From Aphrocallistes beatrix (Eukaryota > Porifera > Hexactinellida > Sceptrulophora > Aphrocallistidae), in assembly GCA_963281255.1 (NCBI GenBank), contig OY725490.1:2914001-2978000 (forward strand): 64,000 nt of DNA, written 5' to 3'. A program made the translations under genes and the position numbers. The notes below the pieces were generated by a model. That model was not told the DNA's origin. It saw nothing but the letters and a program-made list of their open reading frames with translations, and did no database searches. Positions 23,484-34,059 of the stretch are shown piece by piece; position 1 is the stretch's first letter, and the number at the start of each line of letters is the position of its first letter.

Positions 23484-23556
23484 GGGACTTCATGGCCGAG
23501 GGGTTAGCGCACTGAGTCTATAACAAAGTGAGGCGGATTCGAATTCCAAGCAAGTA
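23484..23556 (+). repeat. tRNA-like sequence, unit 4
   Basis: Same core, more degenerate (TGGCCGAGGGG and GATTCGAATTCC). Confidence 0.45.
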
Positions 23557-23869
23557 AACAATTTTTCAGTGTTTCAAAGTAACAAACTGACTCGATAGCG
23601 AAGGAGCGGAGCGTAGAAACAAATCAAAATAATAAAAAAACACAGAAAATTTTACAAAAAAGGAATACATGCAAAGCAATGACTCTAGGAATAAAGGGAA
23701 AGATAGAGTTAAAAAGATAAAAAGGTAACTAAAAGGGGAATTCCAAACATAATAGCAAAATACAACGAAATTACAGCTTGTAGACATAATGCAAAAAGAG
23801 TACACCATTATGGCGAATGAATTAAAAATCGTTAGAACAAAATGGATTTTATCTACAAAAAACTACATA

Positions 23870-26060
23870 TAATCCTCTCCTGGTGGGAGGATTGAAAATA
23901 GTTATCCAAAATGCCCATTCTCCAAATAATGCCACTAAGGACCACCTCCTGGTGCGGAGATTGAGAAGAGTCACCCAAAATGCCCATTCTCACATAATAC
24001 CACAGAACACCACCTCCTGGTGGGGGGATTGAAAAGAGTTACCCAAAATGCCCATTCTCCACATAATGCTACTGAGCACCCCATCCAGATGAGTAGATTG
24101 AAAATAGTCACCCAAAATGCCCATTCTCCACATAATGCCAAAGAGCACCCCCTCCTGGTGGGGAGATTGAGAAAAGTCACCCAAAATGCCCATTCTCCAC
24201 ATAATGCCACTGAACACCCCCTCCAGGTGGGGGGATTGAGAAGAGTCACCCAAAATGCATATTCTCCACATAATGCCACAGAGCATCCCATCCTGGTAGG
24301 GAGATTGAAAAGAGTCACCCAAAATGCCCATTCTCCACATAATGCCACAGGGCACCCCCTCCTGGTAGGGAGATTGAAAAGAGTTACCCAATATGACCAT
24401 TCTCACATAATGCCATTGTGCACCCCCTCCTGGTGGGGAGATTGAGAAGAGTTACCTAAAATGCCCATTCTCCACATAATACCACAGAACACCACCTCCT
24501 GGTGGGGGGATTGAAAAGAGTCACCCAAAATGCCCATTCTCCACATAATGCTACTGAGCACCCCATCCAGATGAGTAGATTGAAAATAGTCACCCAAATG
24601 CCCATTCTCCACATAATGCCAAAGAGCACCCCCTCCTGGTGGGGAGATTGAGAAAAGTCACCCAAAATGCCCATTCTCCACATAATGCCACTGAGCACCC
24701 CCTCCAGGTGGGGGGATTGAGAAGAGTCACCCAAAATGCCCATTCTCCACATAATGCCACAAAGCACCCCCTCCTGGTAGGGAGATTGAAAAGAGTTACC
24801 CAATATGACCATTCTCACATAATGCCATTGTGCACCCCCTCCTGGTGGGGAGATTGAGAAGAGTAACCCAAAATGCCCATTCTCCACATAATGCCACAGG
24901 GCACCCCCTCCTGGTAGGGAGATTGAAAAGAGTTACCCAATATGACCATTCTCACATAATGCCATTGTGCACCCCCTCCTGGTGGGGAGATTGAGAAGAG
25001 TTACCTAAATGCCCATTCTCCACATAATACCACAGAACACCACCTCCTGGTGGGGGGATTGAAAAGAGTCACCCAAAATGCCCATTCTCCACATAATGCT
25101 ACTGAGCACCCCATCCAGATGAGTAGATTGAAAATAGTCACCCAAAATGCCCATTCTCCACATAATGCCAAAGAGCACCCCCTCCTGGTGGGGAGATTGA
25201 GAAAAGTCACCCAAAATGCCCATTCTCCACATAATGCCACTGAACACCCCCTCCAGGTGGGGGGATTGAGAAGAGTCACCCAAAATGCCTATTCTCCACA
25301 TAATGCCACAGAGCATCCCCTCCTGGTAGGGAGATTGAAAAGAGTCACCCAAAATGCCCATTCTCCACATAATGCCACAGAGCACCCCCTCCTGGTAGGG
25401 AGATTGAAAAGAGTTACCCAATATGACCATTCTCACATAATGCCATTGTGCACCCCCTCCTGGTGGGGAGTTTGAGAAGAGTTACCTAAAATGCCCATTC
25501 TCCACATAATACCACAGAACACCACCTCCTGGTGGGGGGATTGAAAAGAGTCACCCAAAATGCCCATTCTCCACATAATGCCAAAGAGCACCCCCTCCTG
25601 GTGGGGAGATTGAGAAAAGTCACCCAAAATGCCCATTCTCCACATAATGCCACTGAGCACCCCCTCCAGGTGGGGGGATTGAGAAGAGTCACCCAAAATA
25701 CCTATTCTCCACATAATGCCACAGAGCACCCCCTCCTGGTAGGGAGATTGAAAAGAGTCACCCAAAATGCCCATTCTCCACATAATGCCACAGAGCACCC
25801 CCTCCTGGTAGGGAGATTGAAAAGAGTTACCCAATATGACCATTGTCACATAATGCCATTGAGCACCCCCTCCTGGTGAGTAGATTGAAAAGTGTTACCC
25901 AAAATTCCCATTCTCCACATAATGCCACAGAGCACCCCCTCTTGGTCGTGGAGTTGAAGAGGGTTTGCCAATATCCACTTTCTCCACACTATGCCACAAT
26001 GCGCCATATTTTGTTGGAAGAATTGAAAAAGACAACCAAAACATCTCTTCTTCACATAAT
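23870..26060. repeat. 69-bp minisatellite, about 30 units, with higher-order period near 1030 bp
   Basis: The unit is CACCCAAAATGCCCATTCTC, then CACATAATGCCACAGAGCAC, then CCCCTCCTGGTAGGGAGATT and GAAAAGAGT (for example successive units at 24110 and 24179). Because 69 is divisible by three, long frames stay open on both strands and in more than one frame. Variant units recur in fixed order: the variant CAGAACACCACCTCCTGG is at about 24000, 24481, 25030 and 25511, so a block of about 15 units (1030 bp) has been duplicated. Units decay at the right end (25900-26060). There is no start context, splice signal or codon-bias support for a protein. Confidence 0.85.
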
Positions 26061-27450
26061 GCTGCAGAGTTCCCACGTTTGTTGCTTGTCTGCGATGTCA
26101 TTGATCCCGAGAGAGGGCAATTGGAAATAGAAGAGACTGGAAATATGTTTATTCTGCTTGCGGCGATTGCGAATTTTACAAAGGGAAAATGTAGATTGTC
26201 TTGCAGGATGTTGCCCTTGTTAGAGATTTGGGACGGATATCTGTTGGATGGTTTGTCAGACCCGGGAATCAGTCCCGTGCGGACGTATTTGAGCATCCCA
26301 GCCGGCATAAGGCTGATCTAGCGGTCAAGGGAATCGTCTGTTTGTTAGAACTCAATTATCCAAGTGAGATCCACTCTGAACAAGTAACGAACGCATTTCC
26401 TGCAATGAGGTTATTGATTTATATGGACCAGATTTGTATGTGTAACTACACAGTATTGATATTTCGGATTCTTATAGTGGATTTTCGCAATTATTGACGG
26501 CGAACAGTGATGTATATGGGAGTATGTATTTTGTATTAATATTCCGAAGGTGTTAAAACTTATAAATCACTTATCACGATTAGATAGTAAAGTATCATTA
26601 TTTAGGAGCATTTAGTAAAGGAGATGGATTTCACAAAAAAGCTTATCTTGATCTTTAGCTGCTAACAAACAAATGAGCGAACTAATTTTTTGCCAAACAA
26701 AGCACTTTACAATTGAAAACTTTTAATAATTTCTATTTATAGGTTTGGCTGCTTAAGCACAGCTGCTGGGAATGAAAGGTGATAATGAACAAGCCAAGTC
26801 ATTGGCTGAATTGTGGAGAATTATTCGAATGCATTGGACCATCACAAACTCCTCCCGTGAGATTGAAACTTATAAAAGGAGACGAAAGGTTGAAGTTTTA
26901 GTTCGACACGATTCATTTTTCTGTTTAATTTTGTTAGGAATTATTTATATTTATATTTATGTACTATGTACTGTACGTATGTATTATAGAGAACTACCAA
27001 CGAAACGAGTGGAAATACGCATATATACGTACATTCACATCTTGATATATGTATTGTATTCTAAATGAAAAATCGATGTCTACGTGGTAAACGGAAATTT
27101 GGTCTCAGATATTTAATCTCGAGGGATTTCGTTTTATTAAAGAATTTTCCCAAATGACCTAATTTATAGAGGACATTCAAGGAAACTTCAATGCCTTATG
27201 CCTCTTTTACTCAATTATTCTTGCACGAAATGGTTGAATAAAGAAAATAATAGGAATATAATTTTCAATTTTAACCCAAATATTTTTTTCTAAAGTTGAC
27301 AGTTATCACTGGGGCCCCAAAATGACCATGTCCGATAGTTTCCGCCGAAATCCCATACCTATAACTTTATTTGACTATGCCAGGTAGTTATTTTAATACT
27401 GAATTCGTACTCAGCACTAAATTTCCAGCAATTTATATATATATTGACCA
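26061..27450. other. Intergenic, no gene recognised
   Basis: 26090-26450 is less AT-rich and has overlapping open frames on both strands (for example DVALVRDLGRISVGWFVRPG on plus) that I cannot assign to a family. 26760-27060 has another short frame of simple composition. Both could be decayed retroelement sequence. Confidence 0.4.
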
Positions 27451-27459
27451 TATTTGGAA

Positions 27460-28110
27460 ATATTTAATAATTATAAAATAATTATAAAATAATTATAAAA
27501 TAATTATATAATAATTATATAATAATTATAAAATAATTATAAAATAATTATATAATAATTATATAATAATTATAAAATAATTATAAAATAATTATAAAAT
27601 AATTATATAATAATTATAAAATAATTATAAAATAATTATATAATAATTATATAATAATTATAAAATAATTATAAAATAATTATAAAATAATTATATAATA
27701 ATTATATAATAATTATAAAATAATTATAAAATAATTATAAAATAATTATATAATAATTATAAAATAATTTAAAATAATTATAAAATAATTATATAATAAT
27801 TATAAAATAATTATAAAATAATTATATAATAATTATATAATAATTATAAAATAATTATAAAATAATTATAAAATAATTATATAATAATTATATAATAATT
27901 ATAAAATAATTATAAAATAATTATAAAATAATTATATAATAATTATATAATAATTATAAAATAATTATAAAATAATTATAAAATAATTATATAATAATTA
28001 TAAAATAATTTAAAATAATTATAAAATAATTATATAATAATTTTAAAACAATTATAAAATAATTATAAAATAATTATATAATAATTATAAAACAATTATA
28101 AAATAATTAT
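27460..28110. repeat. AT-only satellite, 11-bp unit
   Basis: About 650 bp of AATTATAAAAT / AATTATATAAT units in mixed order with almost no G or C. Strand direction is arbitrary. It ends abruptly at ATCTTATATATATTAATT. Confidence 0.9.
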
Positions 28111-28115
28111 ATCTT

Positions 28116-28803
28116 ATATATATTAATTAAAACGCTAGGATTTGTTTGTTTGTTTGTTTGTCCGAATTGATTGAAGAATTGGCAAGTCGTAGAGATATGA
28201 AAATTGGCATGTAGGTGTCAAATGATATGACTACGATTAACTTCTAAGATCTAAGCGAAATTTTCACACCTCTGCAAAAAAAATGGGAAACAATTTTTCA
28301 CACCTTTTCTATTACAAAATTAATGACTACACTATCACAATGGAAATTATTGTACGACCTCCAATAGATCGTCATTATTAATAATACTTCAAAGCTACAA
28401 CTTATGTTTAATATCTTAAATGTATTATATAGTGTATAGAAATAAATAAAAATTATGTGGATATTTTCACACCTATATATACATATTTTCACACCATTTG
28501 ATGAATTTTGAAAATAATGCTAAAGACTAGCTTTCAACGGTTGATATGGGGTTTTCAGGGGTGCAGATTTAGAATATCATATTTTCGAGTAGATTTGATA
28601 ATTAATTTGTTTACTTTTGTTCAAGATAGATACATAAAGTAAACAAATTTAAAAAAATAGACTAGATATTTTCGGATCGATATGAGAAATTTTTTGTTAA
28701 CCTTTGTTTAAAATATTTATATGAAGTAAAAAGAATCCCAGAATAGGTTAGATTGAGTATCTCTAGGCGCCCGCAGGGCGACTCTGCCGCGAAGCGCGCT
28801 TGT
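28116..28803. repeat. Interspersed repeat, possibly Helitron-like, copy 1
   Basis: Begins near TTAAAACGCTAGGATTTG and TTTGTCCGAATTGATTGAAG, with TCGTAGAGATATGAAAATTG and TTTTCACACCTCTGC. It ends at GCCGCGAAGCGCGCTTGTAT. The first 250 bp are collinear with 48915-49175. The short GC-rich hairpin end beside AT sequence suggests a Helitron-like non-autonomous element; the class is uncertain. Confidence 0.55.
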
Positions 28804-29118
28804 ATATATCAAATTGCTGGAAATCTAGTGGGACATTTCGCATTTAAAATGTGTCGTTTTTAGAGCGACACCAGGTGATACAAGTGGCTCAAAGTGGCGA
28901 AATATTGGGGCTGGAGTTATAAAAATCGGGATTATTGTTTAGAACCCCTATAAGGATCTAAAAATGATAAAAAAGCATTTTGGGCACATTTTTAATAAAA
29001 AACAAGTGTCCCATGGGAAATACCAACCTTAGGGGTAAATTACGCGTTTAACATAATTATTAGTATTATTTCCCAACTTTCTTTATCTATTAGCTATTCA
29101 TGCGATACATCGTTATTC

Positions 29119-29832
29119 TTAACGTACCTGTATCTGCATTGGCTCTCCAAAGTGGGACCAGTCCAACTTATGCACCTTAGATCCCATCGCGTCCATCTCC
29201 GCATTGAACTCCTGGTAGGCGTCATGGAGACTCTGCAGGTAGCTGACAGGGATGCCCTGCTCACAGCTCCTGCCCCTCACCAGGATCCTCTCCCGACACA
29301 ACTCTGGCTCTGTGTCGAGGTACAAGGTGACGTGAGGGACGGGAAGGAATTTAAGCGCGCGTGTACGGATGTACATGTAGAAGCCGTAGCCTTCTGGAGT
29401 TATGTTCTTATCTGCATAGCCCACGTCTGCGAATACTTTATCACTGAAAACCGAGCGATCTAGCAACACGCCTTGTCCTGTCTCGTAGATGTGGTTCACA
29501 GCCTGGATGTACATGTGCAGACGTTGCTGGAATATCCACAACTGTAACTTCAATGCATACTTCTTCGGTTCTGCATAGAACTTCTCTAAGTAAGGATTCT
29601 TAGAAGTTGGTTCTAGGAATAGTTTGTAGCCAAGTAGCGAGCTAAGTTTCTGAGAGAGAGTGGTCTTTCCCACTCCGATATTGCCCTCCACTATCACCAG
29701 TTTACCTGGAGGTGTCAGGAATGGTTTTGAAGGAGAGGCTGTGGTGCTAGGTTTAATTCGCTTCATCGGGTGCTTGTCAGGAGTGTTTGGTTGGCACTCG
29801 TCATTCTCCTGACTACTACGCTTACCTAGCAT
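29119..29832 (-). CDS. Deoxynucleoside kinase (dCK/dGK/dNK family), 3' end may be in a further exon
   Basis: Phosphorylates deoxynucleosides in the salvage pathway. The frame of 237 residues has a basic, proline-rich leader (residues 1-43, with KRIKP, possibly nuclear), then KLVIVEGNIGVGKTTL with the P-loop at 50-57, FLEPTSKNPYLEKFYAEPKK, QLWIFQQRLHMY, the catalytic/base-binding LLDRSVFSDKVFA (Asp125-Arg126-Ser127), LPVPHVTLYLDTEPE and the LID region RGRSCEQGIPVSYLQSLHDA. The frame stops three codons after GEPMQIQ. A good donor (CAG|GTACGT, cut before 29127) lies there, so the real protein may continue through a terminal exon that I could not find to the left. Against relatives only a short C-terminal helix would be missing. 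Start is Met at 29830-29832. Confidence 0.9.
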   Translation of the reverse strand: MLGKRSSQENDECQPNTPDKHPMKRIKPSTTASPSKPFLTPPGKLVIVEGNIGVGKTTLSQKLSSLLGYKLFLEPTSKNPYLEKFYAEPKKYALKLQLWIFQQRLHMYIQAVNHIYETGQGVLLDRSVFSDKVFADVGYADKNITPEGYGFYMYIRTRALKFLPVPHVTLYLDTEPELCRERILVRGRSCEQGIPVSYLQSLHDAYQEFNAEMDAMGSKVHKLDWSHFGEPMQIQVR

Positions 29833-29937
29833 TGAATAGCCGCAGCTATAACAGAGAACACAAATGAAGTGTTTTAGATTAGTGGGGAATTAGTCATGTA
29901 TCGTAACTAACATTGCAAAAAAAGTTTGAATTATATA

Positions 29938-30129
29938 CGGTCGACTCCGCTTAATAGGGTAACTGTTTAATCGGATCAACCGCTTAATCGGGCCACTTTT
30001 AGCAGGACCGGAATAGCTCTTACACATAGAAGCTAATACAAAATATTTTCAGTTAATAGGGTTCTCCGCTTAATTAATCGGGCCAAAATGTCCTCTGACC
30101 GATGTGACCCCATTAAGCGGATTCGACTG
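29938..30129. mobile_element. pogo/Tigger-like MITE, copy 1
   Basis: 192 bp with termini CGGTCGACTCCGCTTAAT and, inverted, ATTAAGCGGATTCGACTG, preceded by TA. The interior shares GCACTTTT-like, CACATAGAAGCTA and AAAATGTCCTCTGACCGATG with the copy at 30916-31103. No frame. It lies upstream of the kinase gene and downstream of RPS13. Confidence 0.8.
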
Positions 30130-30395
30130 TTCCAATACACATAGTGTTGCCAAATAGGGTCAAATTCGATGCCAGAAAATATCTTTATAACAGTACTATA
30201 CTTGAACTTTTTTAAATATTTAAGTAATCTAAAAAGTCCCGAGAAAACAAGAAATTTTCTCACAAAAGAAAGTCTACTAATTTAAATTTAACAAATCTAT
30301 TAGACAATAAATCAGAACTCTAACAACTCAGACAAACACACATCTAGATTACTAGCACTAACAATACGACTAATTAGCCCCTGCGCTACGAGGTG

Positions 30396-30851
30396 TCAGG
30401 CTATGAGGGCAGAGGCAGTGGAAGACTCGTACTTCCAGTTAGGAGGCAGCACCCGCCTTGTCTTGTAGTACCTCGCTATTCTGTAGATGCGACTCTCCAC
30501 CAGGATGAGTCTGAACTTGGAGTCCTTGTCTTTCTTGTTCTTCTCCAGGTGCTTGCGAACGTTGACGGCTTTCTTGATCAGGAAGTACAGGTCTTCAGGG
30601 AGGTCTGGAGCCAGGCCTTTGGCCTTCAGAATCCGCAGAATCTTGTTCCCCGTGATGGTCTTCACCTGAGCCACCCCGTTGCAATCTCTGAGGATGACTC
30701 CGATCTGAGAGGGGTGCATCCCCTTCTTCGCCAGCCGGTAGATGTGCTCCTTCACTTCTTCGGGGGCCATTTTCAGCCAGTTGGGGACGGAGCGGCGGTA
30801 GGGGATGGCAGAGGAGGAGATCCCCTTACCCGGAGTGTGCATGCGACCCAT
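30396..30851 (-). CDS. RPS13: 40S ribosomal protein S13 (uS15)
   Basis: An uninterrupted 151-residue frame, the exact length usual for animal S13. It starts [20 protein letters not shown] and contains [40 protein letters not shown] and [20 protein letters not shown], then [20 protein letters not shown] and a [18 protein letters not shown] end. It is a small-subunit protein that binds 18S rRNA in the platform. The start at 30849-30851 is chosen by family alignment; the open frame extends 30 codons upstream without similarity. The coding region is intronless here. A MITE pair brackets the gene in the same orientation. Confidence 0.98.
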   Translation of the reverse strand: MGRMHTPGKGISSSAIPYRRSVPNWLKMAPEEVKEHIYRLAKKGMHPSQIGVILRDCNGVAQVKTITGNKILRILKAKGLAPDLPEDLYFLIKKAVNVRKHLEKNKKDKDSKFRLILVESRIYRIARYYKTRRVLPPNWKYESSTASALIA

Positions 30852-30915
30852 CTTGTGCAAATATACGCTAACTACCAGCACATAATAATACAAGTAATAA
30901 CACCTTAGTGGGATA

Positions 30916-31103
30916 CAGTCGACTCCGCTTAACAGGGTCACTGGTTAATGGGGTCAACCGCTTAATCGGGACACTTTTGGCAGGACCGGATTAGCTCTCA
31001 CACATAGAAGCTATTACGAAATATGTTCGGTTAATAGGGTTCCCCGCTTAATCGGGGCAAAATGTCCTCTGACCGATGTGATCCGATTAAGCGGAGTCGA
31101 CTG
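30916..31103. mobile_element. pogo/Tigger-like MITE, copy 2
   Basis: 188 bp with termini CAGTCGACTCCGCTTAAC and ATTAAGCGGAGTCGACTG, flanked by TA on both sides (30914-30915 and 31104-31105). It starts 65 bp upstream of the RPS13 start codon, so it lies in or next to its promoter. Confidence 0.85.
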
Positions 31104-31348
31104 TAATTCTAAGTTGGATTATTATCCTAGTACAGCGAACAAAAATTGTCAAAACAACAGGGAGATTAGCTTTACGATGCATAAATAGAGAACACTTCGT
31201 GCACCTTTAGGGCTACTCGTGTCACATAATTTTTTTGTTTCACATTTCGAACAAAATATTTCACACAACACTTCACAAATTCGATAAATATTTTAAATAT
31301 TATATATACTATATAGCCTAAATATTGAAACCAAATCTCTACCAGAAA

Positions 31349-31403
31349 CGGGCATGCCTAATTTCCGGGACGGTCCCGGCCCGTCCCAAAATTAGGCATG
31401 CCC
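31349..31403. mobile_element. GGGCATGCC hairpin element, minimal 55-bp copy
   Basis: Nearly complete palindrome GGGCATGCCTAATTTCCGGG ... AAATTAGGCATGCCC with almost no interior. It is flanked by ACCAGAAA at 31341-31348 and 31404-31411. Confidence 0.8.
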
Positions 31404-31669
31404 ACCAGAAACAGAGTAGAGATTAGGTCTCTCATGTGTGATAACATAACATCCCAGTCTAGATTTCTATATACTATGAGAAACAAAAACGTCAAAGTAC
31501 CGAATACATAATTTTAATAAGCTCGAACAATTCATGCTAGAAAGAACTACTAAAACATCCCAACTGAGTTACAAAAGACATAAATAAATTAGGATCAAAA
31601 TAAAAATATAAGACAATAAAGCATACATAGAAAATGTATAAACTGGTACTAGTAATTCAAAAAAAAATG

Positions 31670-32941
31670 CTAGAACATCTGTAGACAAGCAGTATTCTTC
31701 TGATCCACGACAATAATCCGACCTGTGTTATCTAGTGCTATTCCATAGGGATAATAGAACTCTCCCAAACCCTGACCTTGCTTACCAAACTTATGTATCT
31801 GCTCTCCCTCCTGACTAAATACATACACACAGTGATTACTGTAGTCACTCATAATGATGTTATATTCTCTGTCTATGTCGAAGCAGTATGGATTGTTTGT
31901 TTGCTTGGCATTACCACGAGTTATGAGTCTGTTGGTTAGAACGTGATCTGAACTGAACACAAACAAACACGGATCACTCTCATCTAGCACCAATACTCTG
32001 TCTCTTGGAACCTTTACGTCACGTGGACACTTCAACACTCCTATTCCTAGCATGGAATGGAACTTGAGATCCTCTGTCAAGATTTGGACTCTATTGTTGC
32101 TACGATCACACACGTAGATATTGTTATTTCTGTCAGAGACATCCAGACCATGTGGATGCTTGAATTGTCCTTCTCCACTCCCTTCACTACCAACACTCTT
32201 CACTAGCTTACCTCCTAGCTCGTACACATTCATACAGTGACCACTGAATTGTGTAACAATCACTTTATTGAGAGAAATACAAATTCCTCTCGGGTGATTC
32301 ATTTTCTCACTAAACACAAATAGATAGTCTCCGTTACAGCTAAACACTTGTACTCGATGGTTCCCTAGATCTGCTATGTAAATATTTCCAGTTTTGTAGT
32401 GTATAGCTAGACTTCTAGGACCGTATAATTCTCCTGGAGCTTTCTGATCTGTGTTTTTCTTACAGGAGTAAGCAGTAGGGAGGTGTTTCGTTTTGTAGTC
32501 AGGGACGACAGGTTTGACTTGAGGAGGGAAGGTGCGGGTGAGAGAAGTGTTCGACTCACCATTAAGCTTAATACTCCCGAGCTGTTCTATGTCAGTTTCG
32601 AATCGAGGATCCCATTCAAATTCTATTGCATGGTCTGTAATAGCCAATAATTTTGTGACTTTACGTTCAATCGAGGTAAATATTTCTTCACGAGTGTCGT
32701 TAAGTTTATTATCAGTGAGTTTATCTGAGCTAACTGATTTAACTGTATTCAAGGCTTCCAACATTTCATTCATTTCTTGAGTCTTCTTATTAAACTCCGT
32801 TTCTATCTCTTCAACACGAGAGAGGAGGTTATTCTCTCTGACTCGTAGAGCTTCATGAGAACGCTTGAAGCTGTCTTGTATCTTCTTTCTAGTTTCTCTT
32901 ATTTGTTCTGTAAAGTTAGTTCTAACTTGAACACTCGCCAT
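31670..32941 (-). CDS. NHL copy D: intact coiled-coil plus six NHL repeats, no RING or B-box
   Basis: 423 residues, single exon. Residues 10-108 form a predicted coiled coil (RKKIQDSFKRSHEALRVREN, RVEEIETEFNKKTQEMNEML). Then comes a conserved bridge EFEWDPRFETDIEQLGSI and a proline-rich linker to about 168. Residues 170-423 hold six NHL repeats, read from the recurring pattern P-x-G ... IYIAD-x-x-NHRVQVF: repeats start near 174, 217, 262, 304, 351 and 397. The propeller end of TRIM-NHL proteins is known to bind RNA or protein; here the ubiquitin-ligase part is absent, so it would act as an oligomeric recognition or scaffold protein, probably cytosolic (no signal peptide). It shares its 5' flank (CATCGAAATT...GGTAGAATTACTAAAGG) with copy E and its 3' flank with copies A-C. 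Confidence 0.92.
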   Translation of the reverse strand: MASVQVRTNFTEQIRETRKKIQDSFKRSHEALRVRENNLLSRVEEIETEFNKKTQEMNEMLEALNTVKSVSSDKLTDNKLNDTREEIFTSIERKVTKLLAITDHAIEFEWDPRFETDIEQLGSIKLNGESNTSLTRTFPPQVKPVVPDYKTKHLPTAYSCKKNTDQKAPGELYGPRSLAIHYKTGNIYIADLGNHRVQVFSCNGDYLFVFSEKMNHPRGICISLNKVIVTQFSGHCMNVYELGGKLVKSVGSEGSGEGQFKHPHGLDVSDRNNNIYVCDRSNNRVQILTEDLKFHSMLGIGVLKCPRDVKVPRDRVLVLDESDPCLFVFSSDHVLTNRLITRGNAKQTNNPYCFDIDREYNIIMSDYSNHCVYVFSQEGEQIHKFGKQGQGLGEFYYPYGIALDNTGRIIVVDQKNTACLQMF

Positions 32942-33169
32942 CGAAATTGGGGTAGAATTACTAAAGGTAAATTTGTAATAAAATTAAATTGAGAATAATA
33001 ATTTCAATAAATTGGGATTGAGCACTTTTTGTGTATTCGTAATTTCGTACCTACCTATGCATAACTATAAAACTTCTGTTTTATTAGAATATGTAATACG
33101 TATAAATAAATATCAAGTTGCATCATATGTGCAAGGATTTATTTGTATACTTGACAACTTCTTAACCCT

Positions 33170-33265
33170 AATTTGACGTGGGGTCAAAGGTATAAATAGA
33201 AATGACCCCACTTTCATTTTCAATTTCAATTGAAAATGAATCAACTTTCAATTTCAATTCAACAT
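33170..33265. repeat. Repeat related to 8945-9070, inverted
   Basis: TTAACCCTAATTTGACGTGG, GGTATAAATAGAAATGACCC and a run of TTTCAATTTCAATT correspond in reverse to 8945-9070. Confidence 0.45.
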
Positions 33266-33579
33266 TCCTCGGCAAAGTATGGTTAAATATCCGTTTCATT
33301 TTTTGAAGACTATACTACGCATAGTGGCGAAAGTTTGAAACTCTTCCTACCTATGTTACTTTATTAAGTACTTTTTCCTCCATAACAGATTATCAGAAAT
33401 ACCAAAAGTGTGAGAGGAATGAATTTTGATCGGTTTTTATAAGCGTATAAAAATATATTAGACTTCCAATGCAAACTTTTGTTTAAAGATATAAACGAGA
33501 TCTCCACAGCTCTAATCTGGGATTTCACATACGCATATAATAACCCGATTTTACACTTGAATTGCAGTTAAGAGTAATA

Positions 33580-33680
33580 CAGTAGAAACTGCTATAACGG
33601 CCATTCTATATAGCGGCCACCTGTACATAACGGCATTTTTGGCCAGTCGTTTGGGTTGCCGTTATAGACAAGTTCCATTG
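33580..33680. mobile_element. pogo-like MITE, 101 bp
   Basis: Termini CAGTAGAAACTGCTATAACG and, inverted, CGTTATAGACAAGTTCCATTG, with TA on both sides (33578-33579 and 33681-33682). No frame. Confidence 0.7.
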
Positions 33681-33783
33681 TATTCTTCTTAACTGCATTT
33701 CAGTCTATAGTGCTTGATGGTCTGAGAAAATAAATAATTCCTGCATCCATAAATTTCAGAGGGGGTTCAAATATTTCGAAATA

Positions 33784-34030
33784 CACTGCCTGGTCAAAAG
33801 TATTGGAACACATTCTAATGTGTGCCACTTTTGCCAAAGTGGCACAACCCATTGAATACAATATTAAACAAGTGTAAACATTGTGATATCAATATAAACC
33901 GCCCCTCCTACCTCTTCCACTAAACTTTTGTTGATTTCCTTCAAAAGGCCCGTTTCCCGGCCACCTGTGCCACTTATGGCACATGGTGGTACACATTAGA
34001 ATGTGTTCCAATACTTTTGGCCAGGCAGTG
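33784..34030. mobile_element. Tc1/mariner-type MITE, 247 bp
   Basis: Long inverted termini CACTGCCTGGTCAAAAGTAT ... ATACTTTTGGCCAGGCAGTG, extending inward through CATTCTAATGTG for about 40 bp. TA lies on both sides (33782-33783 and 34031-34032). No frame. Confidence 0.85.
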
Positions 34031-34059
34031 TATAAGGATATATTCCGTGACGGGACAAA

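Larger units (their letters stand above)
22412..23590 (+). repeat. Array of tRNA-derived repeat units with AATTC-rich spacer
   Basis: A roughly 130-bp unit recurs around 22445, 23220, 23348 and 23484. It is ACAAACATAAATATAATTTT, then AGAACATTTTAATGACGTG, a tRNA-like core, and AGCAAGTCAACAAATTTTC. The first unit is followed by an unfinished one (22545-22590) and then about 600 bp of degenerate CAATTCAATT-like simple sequence (22640-23160). The arrangement looks like a SINE or tRNA-like unit amplified in tandem and spread apart by the simple repeat. Confidence 0.7.

Noticed and set aside
23870-26060. CRISPR-like array
   Set aside because: Units are contiguous with no unique spacers, the host is an animal, and no cas genes are present.
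23971-26130. Many 70-143 codon frames on both strands in the 69-bp repeat region
   Set aside because: They follow from a unit length divisible by three; both strands and several frames are equally open and there is no start or splice context, so they are not called as genes.
26772-27068. 98-residue plus-strand frame
   Set aside because: The second half is low-complexity (IYIYIYV) and no family is recognisable; probably chance.
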